Assembly: GCA_016866785.1 (NCBI GenBank)
Contig: VGLH01000005.1
Coordinates: forward strand, 1-62,676
From: Candidatus Poribacteria bacterium
Lineage (GTDB): Bacteria > Poribacteria > WGA-4E > GCA-2687025
Direction: 5' to 3'
Length of the DNA stretch: 62,676 bases
The notes below the pieces were generated by a model that did not search any database, was not told where the DNA came from, and saw nothing but the letters and a program-made list of their open reading frames with translations. Positions 8,767 through 17,923 of the stretch are shown piece by piece. Numbering within the stretch: the first letter of the stretch is position 1; each line of letters opens with the position of its first letter. The translations under genes were made by a program, and so were the position numbers.

Positions 8767-8808
8767 TCGTGGAGGTCCTTCGCGCAGGGGCGCCCATATC
8801 GCGGGCGT

Positions 8809-8837
8809 ATCCTAGCACAGCGACCCTGGCGCGTCAA
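8809..8837 (-). promoter_or_regulatory. promoter of the permease/ATPase operon
   Basis: Minus strand TTGACG (8832-8837), 17-base spacer, TAGGAT (8809-8814). It lies back to back with the selA promoter in the same 160-base spacer. Confidence 0.5.
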
Positions 8838-8853
8838 GCAGTCGACGACGGGC

Positions 8854-8883
8854 TTGACACGACGGGCTACTGGCTCCCATAAT
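8854..8883 (+). promoter_or_regulatory. promoter of selA-selB
   Basis: Plus strand TTGACA (8854-8859), 18-base spacer, CATAAT (8878-8883), ending about 43 bases before the selA start codon. Confidence 0.55.
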
Positions 8884-8926
8884 CGGTAATCGCTGTCGGG
8901 AGCGGGACGAATGACCCGAGAGCCCC

Positions 8927-10360
8927 ATGCCGAACGACCCACTGACGCCAACCCAGCTTCGCAGCCTATCCAGCCTGCCATCCGTCGATGCCGTCTTGTC
9001 GAGCGACGCGCTGACTCCCTTCCGCGAACGCTTTCGCGGTGACTTCCTGACGCGGATGGTTCAGGAGGCTGTTGGGGACGTCCGCGCTCGCCTGCTACGC
9101 TCGGGCCCGGAGGCGATCGCTGCGATTCCGTCGGCGGGCGAGTTCGCAGCCCTCGTCGCGGTGCGGCTAGAGAGCCGACAACTGCCTCTGCGACGTGTGC
9201 TGAACCTGACCGGAACGATCACGCACACCAACTTGGGAAGATCGCTGCTCCCGGAGCCCGCCATCGACGCGGTCCGAGACGCGGCGCGGTTCCCTTCGAC
9301 CTTGGAGTACGACCTGGATGCCGGCGAGCGAGGGCATCGAGATCGGCTCGTCGAAGCGGCACTGTGCCGACTGACAGGAGCCGAAGCCGCGACCGTCGCC
9401 AACAACAACGCGGCAGCCGTCCTGATCGCCTTGACCGTGCTGGCTCAGGGCAGGGAGATCGTCGTCTCGCGCGGAGAACTCGTCGAGATCGGCGGTTCGT
9501 TCCGCATACCGGATGTCATGCGCGCGGCGGGAGCCCGGCTCCGCGAGGTCGGCACAACCAACCGAACCCATCCGCGCGACTACCGAGACGCTGTGACCGA
9601 AGAAACAGGGCTCCTCCTCAAGGTTCACCCGAGCAACTACGCCATCGAAGGCTTCACGTGTTCCGTCGAGCTGTCGGAGCTGGTCGCCATCGGCAAGGAG
9701 CTCGGCGCGCCCGTGATGGAGGATTTGGGCAGCGGAGCCCTGATCGACCTGCGAGCATGGGGTCTGCCCGCAGAGCCTCTCGTCGCTGACCGCGTGGCAG
9801 CGGGAGCCGACCTCGTGTCGTTCAGCGGCGACAAGCTGCTCGGCGGACCTCAGGCGGGCATCCTGGTAGGACGGCAGCGCATCGTCTCCGCGATTCGGAC
9901 CCATCCGCTGATGCGCGCGCTTCGCGCCTGCAAGCTGACCTACGCCGCGCTCGGGGCGACACTCGACCTTTACGAGCGCGAAGCCGACCTGCCGTCGCAC
10001 CTTCCGATGCTGCGCATGATGACGCGTCCACTCGATGAAGTGCGGTCGTGCGCCGAATCGCGCGTCGAGCTCTGGCGACGCGCTCTGCCGACCGATTACC
10101 GAGTCCAGTCGGAGCCCTGCCACTCCGAGGTCGGGAGCGGCGCGCAGCCGGGCACACACCTGCCCAGCCATGCCGTGACGTTCTCTCATCCCAGCCTGTC
10201 GCCGATGCAGATCGCCGGGCTCCTGCGCGCGCAGAATCCGCCGGTCATCGCGCGCATCTCCGACGGACGCGTGTGGCTCGATCTGCGCACGGCGCTGCCG
10301 GACGATCTGCCCCTGCTGGACGACGCCGTGACCTCCGCGCTGTCGGGGCTCACCCGATGA
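8927..10360 (+). CDS. selA: L-seryl-tRNA(Sec) selenium transferase
   Basis: A 477-residue PLP enzyme that converts Ser-tRNA(Sec) to Sec-tRNA(Sec) using selenophosphate. Family hallmarks are 'VLNLTGTITHTNLGRS' near residue 90, 'NNNAAAVLIAL', 'SRGELVEIGGSFRIPD' and 'FSGDKLLGGPQAG', where Lys303 corresponds to the PLP-binding Lys295 of E. coli SelA. Length is close to the usual 460-470. Its TGA stop overlaps the ATG of selB (ATGA at 10357-10360), so the two are translationally coupled. The pair implies selenocysteine use in this organism, but selC, selD and selenoprotein genes are not in the window. Confidence 0.95.
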   Translation: MPNDPLTPTQLRSLSSLPSVDAVLSSDALTPFRERFRGDFLTRMVQEAVGDVRARLLRSGPEAIAAIPSAGEFAALVAVRLESRQLPLRRVLNLTGTITHTNLGRSLLPEPAIDAVRDAARFPSTLEYDLDAGERGHRDRLVEAALCRLTGAEAATVANNNAAAVLIALTVLAQGREIVVSRGELVEIGGSFRIPDVMRAAGARLREVGTTNRTHPRDYRDAVTEETGLLLKVHPSNYAIEGFTCSVELSELVAIGKELGAPVMEDLGSGALIDLRAWGLPAEPLVADRVAAGADLVSFSGDKLLGGPQAGILVGRQRIVSAIRTHPLMRALRACKLTYAALGATLDLYEREADLPSHLPMLRMMTRPLDEVRSCAESRVELWRRALPTDYRVQSEPCHSEVGSGAQPGTHLPSHAVTFSHPSLSPMQIAGLLRAQNPPVIARISDGRVWLDLRTALPDDLPLLDDAVTSALSGLTR

Positions 10361-12279
10361 AACACACGATCATCGGAACCGCCGGACACGTCGACCACGG
10401 CAAGACGACGCTGATCCGCGCGCTGACGGGCGTCGATACGGACCGCCTGCCCGAGGAGAAGGCGCGCGGGATGTCCATCGAGCTCGGCTTCGCGTACTTC
10501 GACCTGCCGGATGGCACTCGCTGCGGCATCGTCGATGTGCCCGGACACGAGCGGTTCATCGATACGATGGTGTCCGGGGCGCACGGGATGGATGTCGTCC
10601 TCTTCGTCGTGTCGGCGAAGGAGGGCGCGCAGCGGCAGACCGTCGAGCATCTCCAGATTCTCGACCTGCTGGATGTTAGGCACGGCATCCTCGTCGTGAC
10701 GATGAGCGACCTGGTGGACTCGGAAGTCCTGGAGTTCGCCATCGAGGAGACGAAGGAAGCGCTGGAGGGCACCAGCCTCGAAGGCATCCCACACGTCGCC
10801 GTTTCCGGCACGACCGGCGACGGGATCGACGAGTTGCGGGCTCTGCTCGTCGAGGTTGCCGGTCGGGTTCACGACGAAGAGTCGCCGGACGAACTGCCCC
10901 GCCTGCCCATCGACCGCGTGTTCACGCTCGAGGGGTTCGGTCTCGTCGTGACGGGCACGCTTCGATCCGGTGTGCTGAACGCGAACGACCGCGTGCACCT
11001 GCTGCCGGGCGGGCGACCGGCTCGGATACGGAGCCTGCAGGTGCACGGATCGAGTGTGGCGCGGGCTCTGCCGGGGCAGCGTACCGCCGTGAACCTGGTC
11101 GGTGTCGAGCGGGAGCTCGTCGAGCGAGGCGACGTGCTGACGGTTCCCGAACTGTCGATGACGACGCGCAACATCGACGCGTCCGTGCGAGTCGTCGCAG
11201 ACTTCCCGCGCATCGTCGAGCATTGGACTCGCTCCCGCCTGCACATCGGAACCCGCGAAGCGTTCTGCCGGATCGTCACGCTCGTCGACCGCGACGGCAT
11301 CCTCCCGGGAGCCGCGTCCGTGGTGCAACTCCGCGTCGAGGAGCCCATCTCTGCGGTGCGAGGCGACCGGTTCATCCTGCGCGACGCGTCGGCGGAACGA
11401 ACACTGGGCGGAGGGGTCGTGCTCGATCCGTCCGCTCCTCGTCATCGGCGCTTTGCCGACCGGACGCGGGCACACATCCACGCGCTCTCCGCGACGACGC
11501 GCTCGGAGCTCATGGAGCACCTGCTGCGTCGCGGCGCGCCGTTTGTCGGGCTAAGCACGCTGGTTCCGTACTTCCCGCTGCGGGCTGCGGAGCGTGACCG
11601 ATGGATCCGCGAGCTGTCGGAGCGGGGCGTCGTGGTCAGTTCCGGTGAAGCGCTGATCGCCCCGGAACGCTACGGCGCGCTTCGAGACGCCGTGTTGGCG
11701 GAGCTCCGCGCGTTCCACACAAAGGAACCTCTTGAGCTCGGTGTCGGGGTCGGCGCGTTGAGAGCTACGATGCCGGAGACTACGGGTGAGCGCGATTTCG
11801 ACTGGCTGATCGACTCGCTGCAGCGCGCTGGCTCCGTCGTGCGGGATGGCAGCACCGTGCGCCTGGCGAGCCACCGGGTTTCCTTCGGAGACGAGGACGG
11901 TGCGACCCGCGACCGACTCGTCGAGCTATTCCGCGAGGCGGGGATCGCCTCGCCGTCTCTGTCGGAGCTTGAGGAGACGCTGGCGTCCGTCCCGGCGAAT
12001 CGCGTGCTGCGCGTCATCCAGACGCTTGTCCGGCTGGGAACGCTGACACGTATCGACGAGGAATACTGGCTCGATACGTCGGTCTACACGGCGACGCTGG
12101 ACGCTCTGCGCGAGCATTTCGCCGACCACCCGACCATCGACATCGCTGGGTTCCGCGACTTGACCGGCGCATCGCGCAAGTACGCCGTGCCCTTCCTGGA
12201 GCACTGCGACGCGCGCGGCTACACGGTGCGCGCCGGGAACGCCCGCCGAGCGAAGCCGACGTTCCTGCAGCGATCCTGA
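10357..12279 (+). CDS. selB: selenocysteine-specific elongation factor SelB
   Basis: A 640-residue translational GTPase that delivers Sec-tRNA(Sec) to UGA codons marked by a SECIS hairpin. The G1 motif is GHVDHGKT (10-17), G3 is DVPGHERF; the G4 position reads TMSDLVD rather than the common NKxD, as is seen in SelB proteins. Domains 2 and 3 follow, and from about residue 370 the C-terminal part shows several winged-helix units ('TRSELMEHLLRRGAPFVGLS', 'RVLRVIQTLVRLGTLTRIDE', 'KYAVPFLEHCDARGYTVR') that bind the SECIS RNA. The start overlaps the end of selA. The length and domain order match bacterial SelB, so it should be functional. Confidence 0.95.
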   Translation: MKHTIIGTAGHVDHGKTTLIRALTGVDTDRLPEEKARGMSIELGFAYFDLPDGTRCGIVDVPGHERFIDTMVSGAHGMDVVLFVVSAKEGAQRQTVEHLQILDLLDVRHGILVVTMSDLVDSEVLEFAIEETKEALEGTSLEGIPHVAVSGTTGDGIDELRALLVEVAGRVHDEESPDELPRLPIDRVFTLEGFGLVVTGTLRSGVLNANDRVHLLPGGRPARIRSLQVHGSSVARALPGQRTAVNLVGVERELVERGDVLTVPELSMTTRNIDASVRVVADFPRIVEHWTRSRLHIGTREAFCRIVTLVDRDGILPGAASVVQLRVEEPISAVRGDRFILRDASAERTLGGGVVLDPSAPRHRRFADRTRAHIHALSATTRSELMEHLLRRGAPFVGLSTLVPYFPLRAAERDRWIRELSERGVVVSSGEALIAPERYGALRDAVLAELRAFHTKEPLELGVGVGALRATMPETTGERDFDWLIDSLQRAGSVVRDGSTVRLASHRVSFGDEDGATRDRLVELFREAGIASPSLSELEETLASVPANRVLRVIQTLVRLGTLTRIDEEYWLDTSVYTATLDALREHFADHPTIDIAGFRDLTGASRKYAVPFLEHCDARGYTVRAGNARRAKPTFLQRS

Positions 12280-12281
12280 CT

Positions 12282-12297
12282 TGATCGACCCCGATCA
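12282..12297. terminator. small hairpin in the selB/phosphatase convergent gap
   Basis: TGATCG (12282-12287), loop ACCC and CGATCA (12292-12297) form a six-base-pair hairpin in the 15-base gap between two convergent genes. There is no T run; a weak bidirectional end signal at best. Confidence 0.25.
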
Positions 12298-13512
12298 GTC
12301 CTGTGGCGGGTAGACGTCGAAGACCTTGCCGGACTCGTCGAAGGCGCGATAACGGACATCCGACGCCGTGACGTCGACCAACCACACGTGCGGGATGCTC
12401 TCCATGCGCTCCAAGTACCAGCGCGGATCGTCCACAGTCCGGGCACCCACGCCGAAACACCCGTCTCCGAGGTAGAGTGTTCCCTGCGGGTCCTCCCGGT
12501 TCGCCTTGAGGAGCTTGCTGCGCTTGAAGGTGTGGTCGTGGTTCTCGAACGCCGCCGTCAGACCGAACTCGTCGAAGAGCGGTCCCCATACCTCGCGTCC
12601 GCGCACGGAAAGGCTCCCGTCGTAGGCGCGATGGCTTGGGTAGAGGGGGATGTGGTAGACCGCGAACTGATGCCGGCGTCCGCGATAGCGCTCCATGGCT
12701 CGGCGGAGCCAAGCCGCTTGGGGCCCGTCGTGGTCGGCGACGATGCCGCTGTCGAGGATGTAGAAGACGCTGTTTTCGCCGACCGGCATGGTCCAGTAGC
12801 TGATCCGACGCTGCGCGAAGTAGCCGAAGTAGAACGGGCTCTTGTCGAATCGCAAGCCGGTCTTCCAGTTGGACTCGTGGTTGCCGATGGCGAGGACGAT
12901 GGGGATCGTGTAGCCGTCCGGCGAGACCAGCAGATCGGTGGTCGACTCGAACCAGGCGTCCCAGTCTTTGTACTCCTCGATGTTGCCGTTGGCATAGGCG
13001 ATGTCTCCGCCGACGAGCACGAAGGCGGGGTCCTGCGCGGCGGCAATCTTCACCAGCGTCGCCGTCCGTTCGCCGGAGTTCATGTCGCCGCCGGTGGCGA
13101 ACCGGTACGGCTCCTCGGCGGGCAGCGTACGGAATTTGCGTTCTGCCGTGAACCCCTGCTCCGGGTCGCCAGCGACGAAGTAGTAGGTCGTGCCGGCGGA
13201 CAGGTTCCACAGCGGCACGTCATGGATCCAGCGCTCGATGGGCAGACCCGAAATCTGGTGCGCCTTGCCCGATGCGTGATGCGCATAGGCTGCCGGATCG
13301 CCGCCGCGCGGCTCTGTGTCGTAGTAGACAAGGCTCGACGCGGAGGGCTTCGGCGTGTGATACGTGACCGTCATCGTCGTCGCCGGGTCCGCCTGCCACG
13401 TGAGGTAGACGCGCTCGACCTCGGCGTGCACGGCGGTTGCGCATGACCATACGGCGGTGAACACGGCGATCCGAAGCAGGAACCGGCGCTTCGTCGCCAT
13501 CATCGGCGTCAT
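12295..13512 (-). CDS. exported purple-acid-phosphatase-like metallophosphoesterase
   Basis: A 405-residue protein with a signal peptide (to about Ala30, 'AVHAE'), an N-terminal fibronectin-like purple acid phosphatase domain ('RVYLTWQADPATTMTVTYHT') and a C-terminal calcineurin-type catalytic domain. Metal-ligand motifs are in order: GGDMNSGE, GGDIAYANGN, GNHES, 'YHIPLYPSH' and ENHDHTF. It probably hydrolyses phosphate esters in the periplasm. The start at 13512 has GGGAGA seven bases upstream; ATGs at 13503 and 13500 are alternatives. It is the last gene of the 17815-12295 operon, 59 bases after the DUF5916 gene, and converges on selB. Confidence 0.88.
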   Translation of the reverse strand: MTPMMATKRRFLLRIAVFTAVWSCATAVHAEVERVYLTWQADPATTMTVTYHTPKPSASSLVYYDTEPRGGDPAAYAHHASGKAHQISGLPIERWIHDVPLWNLSAGTTYYFVAGDPEQGFTAERKFRTLPAEEPYRFATGGDMNSGERTATLVKIAAAQDPAFVLVGGDIAYANGNIEEYKDWDAWFESTTDLLVSPDGYTIPIVLAIGNHESNWKTGLRFDKSPFYFGYFAQRRISYWTMPVGENSVFYILDSGIVADHDGPQAAWLRRAMERYRGRRHQFAVYHIPLYPSHRAYDGSLSVRGREVWGPLFDEFGLTAAFENHDHTFKRSKLLKANREDPQGTLYLGDGCFGVGARTVDDPRWYLERMESIPHVWLVDVTASDVRYRAFDESGKVFDVYPPQD

Positions 13513-13571
13513 GTCGGTCTCCCGATATGGATTGGATCATCGTGCAGCGTGCTGGCGCATTGCCAGACGGG

Positions 13572-15689
13572 CTAGAGGACCTTCGCCTGGTAGGACAGCT
13601 TGAGGAAGACAGCCCGGTCAGTGACCCGTTGCCCCTCCTCGGTGAACCGGCGTTCGTTGTAGACGATGTAGAAGAACGAGCGGGGGCGGTACTCCGTGCC
13701 GAACAGGACGAAGAACCGGCGCTCGTGTGCCAGGTCGGTCTCGAAGGAGCCGCTGGCAAACGAGTCGCGCGTGAACTGCATCCTCGACTGGATGCGTTGC
13801 ACTCGGTTGACGAGCTTCCAGGGCTGCGTGGACACTCGACGCTTGACCTCGCGCTGCTGGCTGTACTCGATCTGCCAGCGCGTCACGGGTCGTACGACGA
13901 GCGCCGGACTGATGAACCACTTGCGAGCGCCGTCTCGGTAGCCGAGGTTCTGAAAGACGCGCACCTGCACGTGTTCCGGCGGGAAGTAGCCGGTGAACAG
14001 CTCGACCGTCTCGTCGCGGAAGACCATGCCGTCATCCTCGACCCGGTAGTAGCGCTGCGGTCCTCCGAAGAAGAAGAGATCGCCGAACCCGACGTTGAAC
14101 TCCGGCGACAGCCGCTCGTTCCGGAGCGAGCCGGTGGAGTCCTCCAGCCGCTCGTAGTTGAACTCCCATCCGACGCGCGACACGAAGCTGTCCTCGAACT
14201 GGCGTCGGTATCCGAGCTCGGTTCTGCCGCCGCGTCGGTCGGTGCGCTCGATGAAGCCCGTATCGACGAGGAAATCCGGACCGATGTCCGCTGCCATCAA
14301 GCTGTAGCGCCAGGTGTTCGTGCGCCAGTCCGCGCGGAGGAAGGCGGCGTGATCCGTGTGCCATCCGGGCGCGGGCGGGAGCTCGCCTTCGAGCGATGTG
14401 CGGTTGCGATCCCAGTTGGCTGCAATCTGCCCCACGATGGTGATATCGTGCGGCAGGCGGATGTTGGCATCAAAGCCGCCGGCTCCGTTCGTCTGATCAA
14501 GCGCCGGGTACTGCCGATTCGCGCCGAGGAGACCGATCCCTACGGACGGCATGATATCGCGTTTGTATCGCATCGCCGTGTAGTTGGCGAGATCGTCCAG
14601 AGCCGCTCCCTGCTCGTCGAGGTCGTATGCCTGTGCGCTGACGAACGCGACCTCGTTGGAACCCAGCTTCCCTGCCATCTTAGCACCGGCTTTGAGGTCC
14701 TCGATCCGACGGGAGTAGAAGAGCTCGATGGGCGCTTGGTAGATCTCCCCGCCTTCCAGGAAGAAGGGTCGCTTCTCCTGAAGGCGGAGCTCGACGTCGG
14801 ACAGGTTCACCTGAGAGGGGTCCGCTTCGATCTGGGCGAAATCGGGGTTGATGGTGAAGTCGAAGGTGATCCCCGTCAGCGGGTACTGGAAGTCGATGCC
14901 GCCCTTGGGCTTCAGGTCGAAATCCTCGCCGGTTTTCTGCCTGGGGCTCGCCGTGAAGTAGGGCGTCACAGCGAGCAGCTTGCCGCGCTCCAGCTTCGAC
15001 GGCTCCAGACCGACGATCGTGCCGAACTTCGACACGTTGTAGGTCCGGCTTCCCACGTCCGCCCAGGTCAGCTCCTGATCGACGGCTTCGATGTTCCGCC
15101 AGAAGTTGATGCCCCACACGTCGCCGTTGCGGTCGAACCGCAGAACGGCGAACGGGATGGACAGCTCGGCCGACCAGCGATCCTCCGACCGGAACACCTC
15201 TGCCTGCCAGGTGGCGTCCCAGGACGAATCGCCGAACCGCGACTGGGATTGGTTGAGCCCTTCGTTGGCGATCCGCATGTCGCGCTGGGTGCCCAACGCG
15301 TTGACGAGGAACGCGTAGCAGTTGCGGCGGTCGTAGAACGTGTCGAGGTAGACGCCGACGTGATCGTCGGAGAAGAACGGGCTATCGCGCTCGGTTGTCG
15401 ATGCCAGGACCCGCTTCGTGTTGGCGGCATCGCAATCGAAGGCGATGTAGAGATGCGCGGCATCCCAGAGCACGCGGACTTCGGTGCGCTCTCCTGGTGG
15501 GTTCCCGTGGACGGGCTCGTGCTGCGCGAAGGTCGTGGCGGGTGCGGCTGCCTTCCATGCGGGGTCGTCGGTCCTGCCGTCGATCTTGGGGGGCTCCGAC
15601 GTGAACGTGGCGCGGATCCGAGGCTCGGCGGCGACGCTCCATGCGGCTAGCGCCCAAAGCACAGCAAGGCACGATGCGAGGGATTTCAT
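13572..15689 (-). CDS. CBM9-like/DUF5916 outer-membrane-associated protein
   Basis: About 705 residues. A signal peptide (MKSLASCLAVLWALAAWSVA) leads into a CBM9-like carbohydrate-binding module ('PPKIDGRTDDPAWKAA', 'RVLWDAAHLYIAFDC', 'DDHVGVYLDTF'), followed by a long DUF5916 region with 'TGITFDFTINPDFAQIEAD', 'RLQEKRPFFLEGGEIY' and many alternating hydrophobic strands typical of an outer-membrane beta-barrel. Such proteins are common in sugar-degrading Gram-negative lineages, though their role is unproven. The start is uncertain: ATG 15689 is chosen because the signal peptide begins there; GTG 15695 and TTG 15719 are in frame. The gene lies 37 bases after the nucleoside hydrolase. Confidence 0.8.
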   Translation of the reverse strand: MKSLASCLAVLWALAAWSVAAEPRIRATFTSEPPKIDGRTDDPAWKAAAPATTFAQHEPVHGNPPGERTEVRVLWDAAHLYIAFDCDAANTKRVLASTTERDSPFFSDDHVGVYLDTFYDRRNCYAFLVNALGTQRDMRIANEGLNQSQSRFGDSSWDATWQAEVFRSEDRWSAELSIPFAVLRFDRNGDVWGINFWRNIEAVDQELTWADVGSRTYNVSKFGTIVGLEPSKLERGKLLAVTPYFTASPRQKTGEDFDLKPKGGIDFQYPLTGITFDFTINPDFAQIEADPSQVNLSDVELRLQEKRPFFLEGGEIYQAPIELFYSRRIEDLKAGAKMAGKLGSNEVAFVSAQAYDLDEQGAALDDLANYTAMRYKRDIMPSVGIGLLGANRQYPALDQTNGAGGFDANIRLPHDITIVGQIAANWDRNRTSLEGELPPAPGWHTDHAAFLRADWRTNTWRYSLMAADIGPDFLVDTGFIERTDRRGGRTELGYRRQFEDSFVSRVGWEFNYERLEDSTGSLRNERLSPEFNVGFGDLFFFGGPQRYYRVEDDGMVFRDETVELFTGYFPPEHVQVRVFQNLGYRDGARKWFISPALVVRPVTRWQIEYSQQREVKRRVSTQPWKLVNRVQRIQSRMQFTRDSFASGSFETDLAHERRFFVLFGTEYRPRSFFYIVYNERRFTEEGQRVTDRAVFLKLSYQAKVL

Positions 15690-15726
15690 CGACACGTTGC
15701 GCAAAGTCCTGTCTACCAACTAGCGA

Positions 15727-16692
15727 TCAGGATGCCGCCAAAACGCGCGTTTCGAAGAGCCGCAGAAACCTTTCCGGGTCTGCGTCGAGGGCGATCCGCG
15801 CGTTCGGTTCCCCGGCAAAGCGCGGGGGCTCCCGCAGATCCGCGACGGTCTGCCCGAGCGTGACCGTCCCGGTCGTCTCGACGACAACCCGGCGTTCGAC
15901 GTACGTCAACAGGGCATCGTCGACGACGTGCGCGACGGCGAGCGGGTCGTGGACATAGCACCCGTCGATGCCCTCGTGCGTGGAACCGAACTCCATGTAG
16001 TGCGCCGTGATGTCGCGCACAAAGCGCCCGCGCCGATGGGTTGCGTGCCGCTCGACGAGCTCGCGTCTCAGAACGATCCGCTCCGTCGCATCGAGGGGCA
16101 CGAGCGTGACGGGCACGCCGAACCCCAGTACGACAGCGACGGCGTCGGGATCGGCGTAGACGTTGAACTCAGCGACCGGCGACATGTTGCCCTGTCTGCG
16201 GAACGCTCCCGCCATCGCGACAATCCGAGCCGCGTGGCGCATCGCCTCAGGGTACAGCGACATAGCCAGCGCGACGTTCGTGAGCGGGCCCACGGCGACG
16301 ACCGTCACTTCGCCCGGACGAGCGGCGACCGTCTCCGCGATCACCTGCGGCGCTGGACGCCTGTCGAACGCCATGTCCGGGACGGGATACGCGGGATTCC
16401 CGGTGTCGTCGCGTGTCCGACTCGCGCCGCCAATGCCATCCCAGCCGTGCACGTCGTCCGCGTAGACCGGATCGCGGCGGAGAGGCACGGAGGCTCCGAC
16501 TGCCAGGGTCGGGAGCTCCGTCGCTCCCAGAACCGCCAAGGTGCGGAGGATGTTCTCCGCCGCACGACCGACTGGGACGTTCCCGTGGACGGCGGTGATC
16601 GCCTCGACGCGGAGCTCCGGGGAACGCATGGCGAGGCAGATCGCCAGCGCGTCATCGACCCCGGTGTCCGTGTCGAGAACGATCCGCCGCAC
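15727..16692 (-). CDS. inosine/uridine-preferring nucleoside hydrolase family protein
   Basis: A 321-residue enzyme of the IunH family, which cleaves ribonucleosides to ribose and base using a bound calcium ion. The calcium-binding motif is DTDTGVDD (7-14); 'ITAVHGNVPVGRAAENIL', 'VVAVGPLTNVALA', 'FNVYADPDAVAVVL' and the catalytic 'VHDPLAVAHVV' near the C-terminus are all present. Start is GTG 16692 with GGGAGA four to five bases upstream; the nearby ATG is in another frame. It follows the PhyH gene by 30 bases in the same operon. No signal peptide is present. Base preference cannot be read from the sequence. Confidence 0.92.
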   Translation of the reverse strand: MRRIVLDTDTGVDDALAICLAMRSPELRVEAITAVHGNVPVGRAAENILRTLAVLGATELPTLAVGASVPLRRDPVYADDVHGWDGIGGASRTRDDTGNPAYPVPDMAFDRRPAPQVIAETVAARPGEVTVVAVGPLTNVALAMSLYPEAMRHAARIVAMAGAFRRQGNMSPVAEFNVYADPDAVAVVLGFGVPVTLVPLDATERIVLRRELVERHATHRRGRFVRDITAHYMEFGSTHEGIDGCYVHDPLAVAHVVDDALLTYVERRVVVETTGTVTLGQTVADLREPPRFAGEPNARIALDADPERFLRLFETRVLAAS

Positions 16693-16722
16693 GACATCTC
16701 CCGCAGATGGGTCCGCGTCCGG

Positions 16723-17541
16723 CTATGACGCGCTGAGGCGGGTCTCCGGCATGTTCTCTAGCCGTCCGAGCCAGTAGGCGACGTCGTAGTCTTCATTGCC
16801 CGTGAGGAAGCGCCAAAACTTGATCCGGTTCACCACCTCGATACGGATCTCGTTGCCGTACCACCGATGATCCGTGTGTAGGATTCCGCTGACCGACGAG
16901 TCGTCGATATCGTCCGTGTTCCATAGGCGGAGTTGGCGAACGGTCGGATTCAAGCGGAGCTTGAACATGTAGCGCCGACGATCCGTGCAGTTGGGCTGCG
17001 CGCAGTGCCAGATGCCGTGGTGGACGACGACGACGGTTCCCTCTGGACACGCGATCGCCACCTGAGACAGGAAGTTCTGGTAGCGCGCGATGTCCGTCTC
17101 GCTGATGCGCCGGTACTGGCTCCCGGGAAGGATCATCGTGCCGCCCATCTCGCGCGGCGTGTCGTGGCTGAAGTAGAAGAACTGAATGTCGAAGTGCGTC
17201 CGCGTGTCGATGATCGCGTCGGCGTGCCAGATCTGACCGTTCGGGTTGTTCGCGTTGACCGTGTGGATCGCGTGATGGTCGTAGAGAGGGTCGGGGCCCA
17301 CTAGGCTGCGAATGATCCCCTGGATCTGCGGCAGACGAAACACCTCTCCCACGGCGCTTTCGGACTGCCAGAGCTCACTGAAGGGCTGCCCAGCCTTGCC
17401 GCGCGGAACCGCGTTCCGCTCCATCTCGTCGAACGCGGCGGCGTTGAGCTCGCGCGGCACGAGTCCATCAAACCTCAGGTAACCGTCTGCGACGAAGCTC
17501 GCCATTTGCTTCGTCGTCAGCAGGTGTTGGCGGTCACTCAC
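16723..17541 (-). CDS. phytanoyl-CoA dioxygenase (PhyH)-family oxygenase
   Basis: A 272-residue Fe(II)/2-oxoglutarate oxygenase. Iron ligands are visible as 'QIWHADAIID' (His-x-Asp) and the distal His in 'VVHHGIWHCAQPN'; 'TMILPGSQYRR' is the usual loop and 'RRRYMFKLRL' supplies the 2-oxoglutarate Arg. The start is GTG 17541, which overlaps the end of the preceding 93-residue gene and has GGAGG six bases upstream; an open frame extends to 17922 but reads that gene in the wrong frame. The overlap shows translational coupling. The substrate is unknown; the operon partner is a nucleoside hydrolase, so a nucleoside-related substrate is one guess. Confidence 0.88.
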   Translation of the reverse strand: MSDRQHLLTTKQMASFVADGYLRFDGLVPRELNAAAFDEMERNAVPRGKAGQPFSELWQSESAVGEVFRLPQIQGIIRSLVGPDPLYDHHAIHTVNANNPNGQIWHADAIIDTRTHFDIQFFYFSHDTPREMGGTMILPGSQYRRISETDIARYQNFLSQVAIACPEGTVVVVHHGIWHCAQPNCTDRRRYMFKLRLNPTVRQLRLWNTDDIDDSSVSGILHTDHRWYGNEIRIEVVNRIKFWRFLTGNEDYDVAYWLGRLENMPETRLSAS

Positions 17542-17815
17542 CGATGTCCTCCATCTTCTCGAGAATGTACTCGAACCGGAGATAAGATGTCGTGTACTCC
17601 ATTCCCGGATAGGCGGGGAATTGCTGCGGGAACTGGATGACACGCCAGCCGTCGCGCATCGCCGCCACGACGGACGCGTAGGGAGGCGTCTCGCTGTCGC
17701 CGCTCGTATGGGCATCCCTGCCTGTTCCGTCGTACTGTGTCCAGGCGACGACGGAACCGTACAGGTCAGGGGTGTGCAGATACAGGACGAGCAGCTTCTG
17801 TCGCAGGTTTGGCAT
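17534..17815 (-). CDS. small hypothetical protein heading the PhyH operon
   Basis: A 93-residue protein with no recognised family. It is rich in aromatic residues (for example 'LYLHTPDLYGSVVAWTQYDG' and 'PQQFPAYPGMEYTTSYLRFE') and has no signal peptide or membrane segment, so it is probably a small globular cytoplasmic protein. AAAGG lies upstream of ATG 17815. Its last codons overlap the GTG start of the PhyH oxygenase, which argues that it is real and made in fixed ratio with that enzyme, perhaps as an accessory subunit. A promoter about 110 bases upstream (17924-17953) would start the operon here. Confidence 0.65.
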   Translation of the reverse strand: MPNLRQKLLVLYLHTPDLYGSVVAWTQYDGTGRDAHTSGDSETPPYASVVAAMRDGWRVIQFPQQFPAYPGMEYTTSYLRFEYILEKMEDIGE

Positions 17816-17923
17816 TCACACCTTTCACCGTTGAGGGCCCTGATCGGCATTCGCAGCCGACGCAAGCAGAAAGCCCGATGCGCCTTGTTGGCGTGTCCAT
17901 CGTTCGTCGCGCGGGACGGCACT

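Noticed and set aside
7334-8818. An apparent fusion of an Arg-rich N-terminal region to the ABC ATPase
   Set aside because: The N-terminal part is out-of-frame translation of the permease gene; the ATPase has its own ATG and ribosome site at 8074.
12280-12294. tRNA-Sec gene next to selB
   Set aside because: The gap to the next gene is 15 bases; no cloverleaf elsewhere in the window fits tRNA-Sec.
13527-15650. A 707-codon plus-strand open frame opposite the DUF5916 gene
   Set aside because: The opposite strand has a signal peptide, CBM9-like module and beta-barrel pattern; this frame has none.
16723-17922. A longer PhyH protein starting upstream at 17922
   Set aside because: The extra 127 residues are read in the wrong frame over the 93-residue gene, and a GGAGG-preceded GTG at 17541 starts the conserved fold.
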